Assembly (NCBI GenBank): GCA_007127095.1
Contig: SKZY01000254.1
Coordinates: 1 to 41,828, forward strand
Source: Planctomycetaceae bacterium
GTDB lineage: Bacteria > Planctomycetota > Planctomycetia > Pirellulales > Pirellulaceae
Length of the DNA: 41,828 nt
Reading direction: 5' to 3'
This document shows, in pieces, positions 1 to 9,003 of the stretch; the stretch's first letter is position 1, and every line of letters starts with the position of its first letter. The notes below the pieces were generated by a model. It was given only the letters and a program-made list of their open reading frames with translations, was not told the DNA's origin and made no database searches. The position numbers were made by a program, and so were the translations under genes.

Positions 1-308
1 ACCAGTCATGTCAAATACGCTGGCTCACGTCTGGGGCTCGTGTCGCCTTTTCAGTTCAAAGTGGCATTGTTCAGTGCGTCCACTTCGATGAGTAAGACTT
101 GCTGTCGAGAAGTTGCCTAGTTCGCTCATCTTCAAGCTTTCACAACACCGAGATCCCCTGTGGGGGCACGAAAAAGTTAACGCGATCGTTATTTCTTGAG
201 AGATCGCGATGACGTCTCGGAAACGGCGGTTGCGGCTTGTTGTTGGCTGCCTTGCAGGTGGCTATAATCGCCCTGAACTGGACTTGGATCTTTGGCTGAT
301 TTTCCATC
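1..308. other. Intergenic leader before the helicase-nuclease gene
   Basis: No coding region with recognisable product lies here; the short frames on either strand are arginine/serine-rich and look like chance. The stretch contains a plausible promoter at 240-268 for the downstream gene and a small GGGG/CCCC hairpin near 153-164. No tRNA or repeat was seen. Confidence 0.5.
240..268 (+). promoter_or_regulatory. Putative sigma70-type promoter of the helicase-nuclease gene
   Basis: A perfect TATAAT at 263-268 is preceded, after a 17-base spacer, by TTGTTG at 240-245, which matches the first three bases of the -35 consensus. Transcription would start near 275, about 34 bases before the ATG at 309. 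No clear Shine-Dalgarno sequence precedes that ATG. Inference from sequence match only. Confidence 0.5.
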
Positions 309-3300
309 ATGACTGACGAATTGAACCCGACACCGGAACCCGTTTGCATCCAAGCCGAAGCAACCGATTCCTTGAACTACGCGTCTTGGCAAAACTCGGT
401 TCCGCTGCTGAAGTCTTTACAAGTTCGGAATCAAACCGCCGAAGCGATGCAAGATTTGCGGTTATCCGTTGTATCGTCTCCGGCTTTCATTCGTCCCAAG
501 CAGTGGGTTCTCGATCGGCTCGATGCGAAGTCTGAAAACACGCTTCGTGATCGCGATGTGAAGCTGGATGCTGACTACCTCAACGGCCTGAACGAAGCTG
601 AACGCGGCGTGCTGACATTCACCCTCACCCGTGGTGACGTCGTTGTCGGGACGACGGAGAAAGAACTTCGGGTTCTGGCCAGAGATGAATGGGGCGGCTT
701 GAACTCCGGTGGCGAATTGTTGGCGGCATTTGTGATGCCGAACGATCCCGCCATCGCAAAGATCCTCAAAATCGCCGCCGATGTGCTGGCGAATCATGGT
801 CATAGCCCGGCGCTGGACGGATACCAGAGTCGCGACCCGCGTCGCGCCTACATGCTGGTCGCGGCACTTTGGTCAGCGGTGGCGTCTCGATCGTTGACCT
901 ATGCGAACCCGCCACGAAGCTTTGAATTGGTAGGTCAGAAGACTCGCCGGCCAGCCACGGTGATCGCAGACGGCTTGGCGACGTGTTTGGACAGCACTTT
1001 ACTGTTCGCCGCCGCGATCGAAGCCATCGGCCTGAACCCAGTCGTGGTGTTATGCGAAGGCCATTGCTTTGTCGGCGCTTGGCTGGTCGAAAAGACGCTT
1101 GGACAAGTAATCGAACGAGATTGCAGCGAAATCCGTAAAGCGATCGCCGCTAAGGAATTAATCACATTCGAGACGACTCTCGTCACGGGACGTCCGCCCG
1201 CTCCCTTTGAGGACGCTGTGAGAACCGCAGCGGACTTGACCAGCGCAGCCAAAGAAGATGAATACCAAGCATCCATCGACATCGGGCGTGCTCGGATGGC
1301 TCAAATTCGACCGCTTGCGTCGCATCAAGCGGCATCGCAACATGCCGACGAAACGCACGAAGAACGGGGGCCGCTCCCACTTCCCGCAGCACCAGGATTC
1401 GCTGATATCGCGACCGACGAAGTGGAGGAGAAGCCGGCGACCCCTGAAGGACGCATCGACCGATGGCAACGGAAACTGCTGGATTTGTCGCTTCGCAATC
1501 GCCTACTGAACTTCAAACCAAACAAGCAGTCGGTTCCGATTCTGTGTCCAGATATCTCACTTCTTGAAGACCGCTTGGCTGCCGGAAAAAAGTTGCGGTT
1601 GATTTCGTTGCCAGAGCAAAACCCACTCCGTGAACGTGATGCGGAACTCCATCGCCAGCGAACCAATCAAGATTTCAACACTGAGTTTGCTCGTGTTGCT
1701 TTGGACCGTAACGAAGTTTCCTGCTCGCTGACCGAGCAGGAATTGTCGAGTCGCCTGACCACCATCTACCGCAACGTCCGCAACGACCTTTCCGAAGGCG
1801 GATCAAACACGCTGTTTCTTGCCGTTGGGTTCTTGCGATGGAAACAGAAACCGGAAGACTCCAAGAGCTATCGGGCACCGTTGCTGTTGGTTCCCGTCAA
1901 ACTGACACGCAAGAGTGCTCTATCGCCGTTCCATCTTACGCTACACGAAGATGATGTGCGGTTCAACGCGACCCTAATTCAATTGCTCAAAAAGGACTTC
2001 GGTCGCGATCTGTCATTCCTTGAATCGGATTTGCCCCGCGATGAGAGTGGCGTCGATGTGCCGAAGGTTCTGGAGCGGATGCGGCGTGAAATCCGTGATA
2101 TTCCAGGATTTGAAGTGGCCGACGAGTCGGCACTGGGGACGTTCTCGTTCGCCAAATACTTGATGTGGAAGGACCTGGTCGATCGCATCGGAACATTGAA
2201 ACAAAACCGCGTCGTTCGACACTTGGTCGACAATCCCGAACAGGCGTTCGAATCGGTGTCTGGTTCGATTCCGAATCCGCATCAGATCGACGTTCGATTT
2301 GATCCAAAAGACATCTATCATCCACTGCCGGCCGATTCATCTCAATTGGCCGCCGTAATGGCCGCTTCCGAAGGTCAGGACTTTGTCCTCGTTGGACCAC
2401 CGGGAACAGGAAAGAGCCAGACGATTGCGAACATCATTTCACAATGCTTAGCTACTGGCAAAACAGTATTGTTCGTTGCCGAAAAAACGGCTGCCTTGGA
2501 TGTGGTCTATCGACGCTTGAAGGAACACGGGCTGGGCGATTGCTGCCTTGAATTACACAGCAACAAAGCCGAACGCCGAAAGTTTCTTAGTCAATTAGAC
2601 GCGGCTTGGCAAAACAACCAGCGAGCGAAGAGGAATGCCTGGCTAACCATTAGCGAACGGTTGCGAATTCGCCGTGACGAGCTGAATGCCTACGTATCCT
2701 CGATTCACCGAACGCACCCCAACGAATGGTCGGCATTTGAGGCGATGGGTACTTGTGTCAAGGGCGGCGACCAGCCGACACCAACGCTTGATTGGGCTGA
2801 CACAGTTCAACATGATCATGACGCCTATCAGAAACTCGCCCGAATCGTCGATGCACTCGCGCTCACTTACGGTGCCATCGACCCAGCGTTCGCGTTACCG
2901 ATGGTAAAGAAGGCTCAGTGGTCCGCCTCGTGGGAACAATCGCTGCTTTCGCAGTGCGGGCAATTGCAACAGGCTGCGGTTGGTTTGCGAGACGCGTTGC
3001 AGGCTTTCAGCGAAGCGATCGGAATTGGTCCGAAGTCGGATTGTTCGCTGGCCGAGATGGACGTTTTGAGCCGATTGGCACAGTCGCTGGTCAATTGTGC
3101 AGGCGAGGATGTCCGCATTCTGTTCCACAAACAGTTCGCCAAGTTCGCGACTGCTCAAGCTGAACTGAACGCCGCTATTGACGCCTATCAAGGTTCGGTG
3201 CAGTCCATGGACGCCGACTACTCGGCTTCACTCGAAGCCATACCGTTGAATGAGATCGACCAACGTTGGCGTCAGGCGGTTTCGTCATTCTTTCCCATGT

Positions 3301-6077
3301 CATGGTTCGCAAAGCGAAAGGTAACCCGCTTATTGCAGACGTATGCATCGAGTGGTATCGCCAATCCGGAAACCGATATTGGTGCCATTCGGTCCGTGCG
3401 TGACCAATTGGCAATCATTGCGGCCAGCCCTTTAGCGAATCAAACCGGTTTTTGGAATGCCGCGGAAACCGACATGTCCAAGGTCGATGTTCAGTTAACC
3501 AAAGCGGGCGAACTCCGCACCGCGATCGTCATGGTTGGAAAGGTTTTGGGAGCGACGAACGAGATTTCCAAAGCGGTTCAGCCGCACATTGACGGCAGTA
3601 ACATTGAAGCGCCGCCGTTTGTTGCTGCCACGCAATTTCTGAAAGCGACCCAAAAGTTTTTGGCCGGGATCAAGGTATTTGCGGAAGCTTCCGGTGCAAG
3701 TCCGCTGTCAAAAGAAACGCCAGCGATCGCCGAAGCTTCGCTCGCGGCCGCGCGGGGTATCGAAGCGAAGCGAAGTGGCCTTCAGCGTTGGACATCGTGG
3801 TGCGACGTGAAAAGTAGGGCTGAGCCGGTAGGCCTCGGCTCATTTGTAACCGCATTAGAACAAGGCGAAGTTGATGCATCTGACCTGGCCGATCGCTTCC
3901 GTCTGGCATATTCGCGATGGTGGATCCGCCAGATCATCGACCGAGACGATGTCCTTCGATCGTTCCAGCGTTTTAAGCATGAAGATGCGATCGCCGACTT
4001 CCGCAAGCTGGACGAGCAGGCACGAGCTTTAGCGTCGACGAGGGTTAAACAAGCTATCGCCCACCATTTGCCGGTTGACGGCGTTCCCAAAAGAAGCGAA
4101 CTCGGGCTGCTGCGCCATCAAATCGGATTGACTCGGCCCAGCAAGTCGATTCGCGAGGTCATCGGTTCGATGCCCGAGGCGTTTGGGAGGCTCGCACCTT
4201 GTCTGCTGATGTCACCGCTGTCGATCGCACAGTATTTACCAGCGGATCAGGCCTTGTTCGATGTCGTGATCTTTGACGAAGCCTCACAGATCACGACCTG
4301 GGATGCCGTCGGTGCGATCGCTCGTGGCCGCCAAACGATCATTGTCGGCGATCCCAAACAGCTGCCCCCAACGAACTTTTTTGGTCGCACGGATGACGAT
4401 GACACGAATGACGAGATCGAAGACCACGAGAAGGATCTCGAAAGCATCCTTGACGAGGCGAAAGCTTCAGGCCTTCCGACACTGCAATTAAATTGGCACT
4501 ATCGAAGTCGTCACGAATCGTTGATCGCGTTCTCGAACTGGAACTACTACGGCAACAACCTGGTGACGTTTCCTGCCGCGGAGTCCGATGACCGCGGCGT
4601 GTCCTTCGTTCACCTCCCCGATGCGGTTTACGATCGTGGTAATAGTCGAACCAATCGCAAGGAAGCCGAAGCGATTGTTCACAACGCTGTCGCGAGAATG
4701 AAACGTAATCTTCAACTCCCAGAGGAAAAGCGTTTGACTTTCGGTGTGATCACATTCAACAGCCAACAGCAAACACTGATTCAAGACTTGTTCGATCAAG
4801 CCCAGAGAGATTCCCCGGAACTTGATTGGTACTTTTCCGACGAGCGTATCGAGCCGACGGTCGTGAAGAACTTGGAGAACGTTCAGGGCGACGAACGCGA
4901 TGTGATGCTGTTTTCAATCACTTTCGGTCGCGACATCTCCGGCAAAAGCATTCCGCTGACTTTTGGCGCTCTGAACCGCGATGGTGGCGAGAGACGCTTG
5001 AACGTTGCCGTTACAAGAGCTCGGCAAGAATTGGTGGTCTTTTCGTCATTTAAGGCAGATGAACTGAATGCGGAGCGATCGAAGGCTCGCGGGGTGAATG
5101 ACCTGAAGGCCTTCTTGGAGTACGCCGAAAAAGGCCCTGAAGCGATCGCGGCGAGAATAGAGGGCAGCGTCGGCGGGTTTGATTCGCCGTTCGAGGAGGC
5201 GGTCGCCGGAGCTTTACAGAACAAGGGTTGGCAGGTCGTCCCACAAGTCGGCGTTTCTGGTTTCCGAGTCGATTTGGGCATTCGACATCCAGACAAACCT
5301 GGAGCGTATCTTGCCGGGGTCGAATGTGACGGTGCAACTTACCATCGCAGCGCGGTGGCACGCGATCGCGACAAAACACGGCAAATGGTGCTGGAAAACC
5401 TTGGCTGGAAAATTCTTCGAGTCTGGTCGCCTGACTGGTGGTACGACTCCGTATCGGCAACACAGTTTTTGAATCAACAGCTTTCCGAGCTTCTTGAAGA
5501 ATCGCGAAGCGATGTCGATACAGTCGCCGAGACTTCCGAGAGTGATTGCGGCTCGGTTGGTTCACAAACGGAGCCACAGGTCTACTTTGCTCGCGTGAAG
5601 CTGACCGACGCCATGGTCAACCAAGGCCGCTTCTACGACTCTTCCTACGATGATGAGTTGAAGCAAATGGCATTGGAGATTTTGAAGCACGAAGCGCCGG
5701 TCCGGGAAGATATCTTGGCCAAGCAAGTAGCCCGCGCTCATGGTTTCGCACGGACCGGAGTCAACATCCGAGGTCGAATTCTTGCGTTACTGGGCAACGT
5801 CGTATCAACGGACGAATCGACCGGTCGTTTTCTTTGGGCAAGCGACGCGCCGAAGCCGATCGTCGACTTCCGGCACGCAAAAGCGGACAATGATCAGCGC
5901 AGCGTCGATGAAATTTCGATCGCCGAGTTAGGTGGATTGATCCATCAGTCCCGCGAACTGCTCGCCGAGGATGACCCCGCGGTCGCGGTCGCCCGTAGCA
6001 TCGGCCTTAGCCGTTTAACTCAGTCGTCCAGAGAACGAATTGAAGAAGCGATCCGACTCGCCTGTGGCGATCAGTGA
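309..6077 (+). CDS. Giant DUF4011 / SF1 helicase / Vsr-like nuclease protein (putative antiphage defence)
   Basis: A 1922-residue multidomain protein. An N-terminal transglutaminase-like segment (about residues 150-300) shows Cys226 in a TCLD context and His252 in GHCF. DUF4011 follows (about 405-700). The helicase has Walker A GPPGTGKS at 696-703, DEAS at 1323-1326, GDPKQLPP just after, HYRSR from 1397 and VAVTRAR near 1566-1572; a long insertion of about 560 residues separates motifs Ia and II. A Vsr/MTES_1575-type endonuclease lies at about 1630-1710 (VECDG at 1671-1675), then DUF3320 at about 1750-1800. The family is known from predicted defence loci; as I recall, this architecture was listed as 'hhe' among candidate antiphage genes. 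It stands alone with no methylase beside it. The gene looks more AT-rich than its neighbours, consistent with transfer. Role in phage defence is inferred. Confidence 0.9.
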   Translation: MTDELNPTPEPVCIQAEATDSLNYASWQNSVPLLKSLQVRNQTAEAMQDLRLSVVSSPAFIRPKQWVLDRLDAKSENTLRDRDVKLDADYLNGLNEAERGVLTFTLTRGDVVVGTTEKELRVLARDEWGGLNSGGELLAAFVMPNDPAIAKILKIAADVLANHGHSPALDGYQSRDPRRAYMLVAALWSAVASRSLTYANPPRSFELVGQKTRRPATVIADGLATCLDSTLLFAAAIEAIGLNPVVVLCEGHCFVGAWLVEKTLGQVIERDCSEIRKAIAAKELITFETTLVTGRPPAPFEDAVRTAADLTSAAKEDEYQASIDIGRARMAQIRPLASHQAASQHADETHEERGPLPLPAAPGFADIATDEVEEKPATPEGRIDRWQRKLLDLSLRNRLLNFKPNKQSVPILCPDISLLEDRLAAGKKLRLISLPEQNPLRERDAELHRQRTNQDFNTEFARVALDRNEVSCSLTEQELSSRLTTIYRNVRNDLSEGGSNTLFLAVGFLRWKQKPEDSKSYRAPLLLVPVKLTRKSALSPFHLTLHEDDVRFNATLIQLLKKDFGRDLSFLESDLPRDESGVDVPKVLERMRREIRDIPGFEVADESALGTFSFAKYLMWKDLVDRIGTLKQNRVVRHLVDNPEQAFESVSGSIPNPHQIDVRFDPKDIYHPLPADSSQLAAVMAASEGQDFVLVGPPGTGKSQTIANIISQCLATGKTVLFVAEKTAALDVVYRRLKEHGLGDCCLELHSNKAERRKFLSQLDAAWQNNQRAKRNAWLTISERLRIRRDELNAYVSSIHRTHPNEWSAFEAMGTCVKGGDQPTPTLDWADTVQHDHDAYQKLARIVDALALTYGAIDPAFALPMVKKAQWSASWEQSLLSQCGQLQQAAVGLRDALQAFSEAIGIGPKSDCSLAEMDVLSRLAQSLVNCAGEDVRILFHKQFAKFATAQAELNAAIDAYQGSVQSMDADYSASLEAIPLNEIDQRWRQAVSSFFPMSWFAKRKVTRLLQTYASSGIANPETDIGAIRSVRDQLAIIAASPLANQTGFWNAAETDMSKVDVQLTKAGELRTAIVMVGKVLGATNEISKAVQPHIDGSNIEAPPFVAATQFLKATQKFLAGIKVFAEASGASPLSKETPAIAEASLAAARGIEAKRSGLQRWTSWCDVKSRAEPVGLGSFVTALEQGEVDASDLADRFRLAYSRWWIRQIIDRDDVLRSFQRFKHEDAIADFRKLDEQARALASTRVKQAIAHHLPVDGVPKRSELGLLRHQIGLTRPSKSIREVIGSMPEAFGRLAPCLLMSPLSIAQYLPADQALFDVVIFDEASQITTWDAVGAIARGRQTIIVGDPKQLPPTNFFGRTDDDDTNDEIEDHEKDLESILDEAKASGLPTLQLNWHYRSRHESLIAFSNWNYYGNNLVTFPAAESDDRGVSFVHLPDAVYDRGNSRTNRKEAEAIVHNAVARMKRNLQLPEEKRLTFGVITFNSQQQTLIQDLFDQAQRDSPELDWYFSDERIEPTVVKNLENVQGDERDVMLFSITFGRDISGKSIPLTFGALNRDGGERRLNVAVTRARQELVVFSSFKADELNAERSKARGVNDLKAFLEYAEKGPEAIAARIEGSVGGFDSPFEEAVAGALQNKGWQVVPQVGVSGFRVDLGIRHPDKPGAYLAGVECDGATYHRSAVARDRDKTRQMVLENLGWKILRVWSPDWWYDSVSATQFLNQQLSELLEESRSDVDTVAETSESDCGSVGSQTEPQVYFARVKLTDAMVNQGRFYDSSYDDELKQMALEILKHEAPVREDILAKQVARAHGFARTGVNIRGRILALLGNVVSTDESTGRFLWASDAPKPIVDFRHAKADNDQRSVDEISIAELGGLIHQSRELLAEDDPAVAVARSIGLSRLTQSSRERIEEAIRLACGDQ

Positions 6078-6314
6078 ATGACAATGCAGCGGTTGGGGAA
6101 TTTGCTGTCCGTTTCTTCACCGGCGCCCCGCGAAGGTTCTTACCAGCATTCCTTGGCAAACGCTACCTCGCCGCGGCGAGTCGGAGATACGAGCGGGTAC
6201 ACAGAAAGTCTCGGCAAAATCGAGTCATCCGCACGGCGTTAGTCTGGGTTTTCGGGAGGCACGACCGTCAGCAACCGCGGCTTTCATGCGATTACCGCGG
6301 TGCGGCAAACAGCC

Positions 6315-6343
6315 TTGACACGCGGTATACCGAACGGTATACC
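6315..6343 (+). promoter_or_regulatory. Promoter of the redoxin/cytochrome/TetR operon
   Basis: A perfect -35 hexamer TTGACA (6315-6320) and a -10 hexamer TATACC (6338-6343) are separated by exactly 17 bases. Transcription would begin near 6350. The -10 hexamer and most of the spacer lie inside the palindrome at 6324-6343, so a bound dimeric repressor would block polymerase. Confidence 0.7.
6324..6343. promoter_or_regulatory. Operator O1: perfect 9+2+9 palindrome
   Basis: GGTATACCG (6324-6332), AA, CGGTATACC (6335-6343) form a perfect inverted repeat of the size TetR-family dimers commonly bind. It covers the promoter spacer and -10. The likely ligand protein is the TetR regulator at 8286-8903, the last gene of the operon this promoter would drive. 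The assignment to that regulator is inferred. Confidence 0.7.
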
Positions 6344-6359
6344 TGGAGGCACCGGCATG

Positions 6360-6371
6360 TACCGATCGGTA
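6360..6371. promoter_or_regulatory. Operator O2: second, related palindrome
   Basis: TACCGATCGGTA is a perfect 12-base palindrome that differs from the core of O1 (TACCGAACGGTA, 6328-6339) at one central base. The two centres are 32 bases apart, about three helical turns, so dimers would sit on the same DNA face. It lies just downstream of the expected transcription start. A second, weaker operator is the simplest reading. Confidence 0.5.
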
Positions 6372-6420
6372 TGCACCGATTCCGTTTAGGTTTTTTGGGC
6401 CGCGAGTGATGGTGCCACGA

Positions 6421-8289
6421 ATGAGACAATTCAATTCCGTTTTGTTGATCGTTTTCTGCCTGTCCGCAGCAGACGCTGCTGATCCGATCGGATGGCAAAC
6501 CCACTTTCCGTTTGACCTGCAGGGACTGAACGGCCAGCAATACAATCTTTCACAAAATGACAAGTTGGTCAGCCGAGCGTTCGTCTTCTTGTCGACTTCT
6601 TGCCCGGTTTCCAATTCGTACATTCCTGAACTCAATCGGCTGACGAAGACATTGCCCACTGGCGTCGAATTATACGGCGTCTTATCGGATCCCAGCACGA
6701 CCAGGGAGATGGCAACAAAGCACTTTGCGGAATACAAGACGGCGTTTCCCATCCTGTTCGATGCATCGCGATTGATGAGCATGACGCTCAAACCGACACA
6801 TGTTCCCGAAGCATTCGTTTTGAACCCTGCGGGTGAGTTGGTCTATCGTGGCGCGATCGATAACGCCTACGCATCGATCGGTCGAAGGCGGGTGAATGTC
6901 GAGAATCGCTATCTTTCGGATGCGCTTGCCACGGTTGCTGCGGGGCGAAATCCGACGCTCAGCCGAACCGAGCCTGTCGGATGCGTTCTACCTCCAGCCC
7001 GAACGGACCGACCGGTCGGCGAAATAACGTATGCCCGCGATATCGCCCCGATCTTGCAGCAGCGTTGCGAAACCTGCCATCGCCCTGGCCAGGTCGCTCC
7101 GTTCGCGATAGCGAATTACGGCGAAGCGAAATCGCATGCGGACATGATCGTTGAAGTCACACGACGTCGGCTCATGCCCCCTTGGATTCCCGGCCCGCAG
7201 ACGGCGCACCGCTTCGTCGGCCAGCGATGGTTGAGCGATCGAGAACTGGAATTGCTGGACAAATGGGTCGAGCAGGGCTGTGCTTTGGGTGACACTGCCG
7301 ACCTGCCGCCCCGTCCCACGTTTGCCGAGGGGTGGCAATTGGGCATTCCCGATCTTGTGGTCAGGATGCAAGAGCCCTTCGCGGTTCCGGCGTCGGGTCC
7401 AGACCTGCTCCAAAATTTCGTACTGCCCATCGAAATCCCCGAGGACAAATTGGTGGCCGCAGTCGAGTTCCACCCCGGCAACAAACGCGTCGTACACCAT
7501 GCGGTCCTGTTCCTCGACGACAAAGGGCGAGCGCGAGAGCTCGATGCGGCGACACCCGAACCTGGCTATGCCAACTTTGGTGGGCCTGGCTTTTTGCCCA
7601 GCGGGGCACTCGGTGGCTGGTCGGTTGGGAACACGGCGCGACGACTGCCCAACGAGATGGGTAGGTATTTAAAGCAGGGGAGCGATCTTGTCGTGCAAGT
7701 CCACTATCATCCGACCGGGAAAATCGAAGTCGATCAATCCGAAGTTGGCCTTTACTTTGTCGACAAACCGGTGGAACAGTCGCTGCGAGAACCTGCGAAG
7801 CTTGTCGGCAGCATCTGGATGGCAAACTACGAAATGGATATCCCGGCTGGCGAATCGAACTATCGGCGATCGACATCCTATACCCTGCCTGCCGATCTGA
7901 TCATGGTTGGCATTGTCCCGCACATGCACCTGCTCGGCAAATCGATGCGGGTGACGGCGACTCAGCCGAGTAAACGACCGGAAGTGCTGATCGACATTCC
8001 GGACTGGAATTACAATTGGCAAGACGAGTATTACTACGAACGACCGATCCGCTTGAAAGCCGGTACCAAGATTGACGTCGAAGCCGTCTTTGACAATTCG
8101 TCTGATAACCCCTCGAATCCGTCATCACCGCCGGAGCGAGTCACTTGGGGCGAGGCAACCACGGACGAAATGTTGTTCTGCTTTTTTTTGATTACCGCCG
8201 AAAAGACCGAAGATTTGATCTATACGATTTTCGACAATCTGAAGCATGACCTGCAGCAGAATCGTAGAGACGTGAGTCAAACGCGATGA
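6421..8289 (+). CDS. Secreted redoxin / cytochrome c / copper type II monooxygenase fusion
   Basis: About 622 residues. The ATG at 6421 gives a clean signal peptide (hydrophobic to about residue 20, ending SAADAAD); GTG 6406 and ATG 6409 are alternatives in the same frame. Domains in order: an AhpC/TSA-like thioredoxin fold with Cys61 in a CPVS motif; a mono-haem cytochrome c segment, CETCH at 216-220; and a module resembling the copper type II ascorbate-dependent monooxygenases (PHM/DBM family). The last keeps the expected copper ligands: His359-His360, His428-x-His430, His501-x-His503 and Met584 in a TDEM motif. It should act outside the cytoplasmic membrane, passing electrons from haem to copper and hydroxylating an unknown substrate. 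Its stop overlaps the start of the TetR gene. The fold calls are strong; the substrate is unknown. Confidence 0.85.
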   Translation: MRQFNSVLLIVFCLSAADAADPIGWQTHFPFDLQGLNGQQYNLSQNDKLVSRAFVFLSTSCPVSNSYIPELNRLTKTLPTGVELYGVLSDPSTTREMATKHFAEYKTAFPILFDASRLMSMTLKPTHVPEAFVLNPAGELVYRGAIDNAYASIGRRRVNVENRYLSDALATVAAGRNPTLSRTEPVGCVLPPARTDRPVGEITYARDIAPILQQRCETCHRPGQVAPFAIANYGEAKSHADMIVEVTRRRLMPPWIPGPQTAHRFVGQRWLSDRELELLDKWVEQGCALGDTADLPPRPTFAEGWQLGIPDLVVRMQEPFAVPASGPDLLQNFVLPIEIPEDKLVAAVEFHPGNKRVVHHAVLFLDDKGRARELDAATPEPGYANFGGPGFLPSGALGGWSVGNTARRLPNEMGRYLKQGSDLVVQVHYHPTGKIEVDQSEVGLYFVDKPVEQSLREPAKLVGSIWMANYEMDIPAGESNYRRSTSYTLPADLIMVGIVPHMHLLGKSMRVTATQPSKRPEVLIDIPDWNYNWQDEYYYERPIRLKAGTKIDVEAVFDNSSDNPSNPSSPPERVTWGEATTDEMLFCFFLITAEKTEDLIYTIFDNLKHDLQQNRRDVSQTR

Positions 8290-8903
8290 GCGCACGGAAT
8301 GAGGCAGCAGCGGAGACGCGCCAGCGATTGCTCGATGCGGCGTTAACCCTATTTTCACAGCGTGGGTATGCGGCCACTGGGATTCGCGAGATCCTACGAG
8401 CGGCCGGTGTCACCCAGCCCACATTATATCAGCACTTCACCGACAAGGCTTCCGTACTGCAGGCTTTGATCGAACAGCACTATGGCGAGAGCCAGCAACG
8501 ATTGGCGGCGATTCTCGCCACGGAGGCGAGCGTCGCGGGAAAGCTGCTGGCGTTCGTGGCGTCATCCTTCGAGCACTGCTGCATCGATCCTCGTGTACCA
8601 CGACTGATGTTTCAAACGTACCTTGGCCCGACCGTTCCGGAGATCGATGGAATCCTGGACAAGCTGACCGCACGGCGTTTTCGACTGATCGTTGGAGTCA
8701 TGGAACTCGGTATTGGCACCGGGGAGCTTGCCGAGTCCGACCCAGAATTCTTGGCATTATCCTTTTGCAGCATGGTGGATCAACCACTTAACCTGTTCTC
8801 GCGTAGGCCTCGTCCGAAGCGATACCTGACACCGGACCTGGCTCACGCGATCGTCGGTTTGTTTCTGACCGGTGCAGCCACGGGCCATCCGCTGACCCGT
8901 TAA
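8286..8903 (+). CDS. TetR/AcrR-family transcriptional regulator
   Basis: 205 residues. The N-terminal 60 residues carry a typical TetR helix-turn-helix: TRQRLLDAALTLF, then GIREILRAAGV and TLYQHFTDK, followed by an all-helical ligand-binding part of normal length. The ATG overlaps the stop of the preceding gene by four bases, so the two are translationally coupled. The matching palindromes at 6324-6343 and 6360-6371 in the operon promoter suggest autoregulation, with the ligand perhaps the substrate or product of the copper monooxygenase. The regulator class is certain by motif; the circuit is inferred. Confidence 0.92.
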   Translation: MSARNEAAAETRQRLLDAALTLFSQRGYAATGIREILRAAGVTQPTLYQHFTDKASVLQALIEQHYGESQQRLAAILATEASVAGKLLAFVASSFEHCCIDPRVPRLMFQTYLGPTVPEIDGILDKLTARRFRLIVGVMELGIGTGELAESDPEFLALSFCSMVDQPLNLFSRRPRPKRYLTPDLAHAIVGLFLTGAATGHPLTR

Positions 8904-9003
8904 CGGGCGAGAAACCATAGAAAACCCACGAAAACGGATCCGGTTAAGACGAGGCAACGGAACCGAGACGGCGATCACCTTCGAGTCCCCCCTTCACGGC
9001 CGC

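Larger units (their letters stand above)
6078..6420. other. Intergenic control region between the helicase-nuclease and the redoxin/cytochrome operon
   Basis: The first 230 bases hold nothing recognisable; a 111-codon frame through it is arginine-rich and has no domain. The last 110 bases hold a promoter with two palindromes (separate entries) placed just before the redoxin-cytochrome gene. Confidence 0.6.

Noticed and set aside
6074-6409. 111-codon plus-strand frame after the helicase-nuclease
   Set aside because: Translation is arginine-rich with no domain, overlaps the previous stop and runs through the promoter and palindromes of the next operon.
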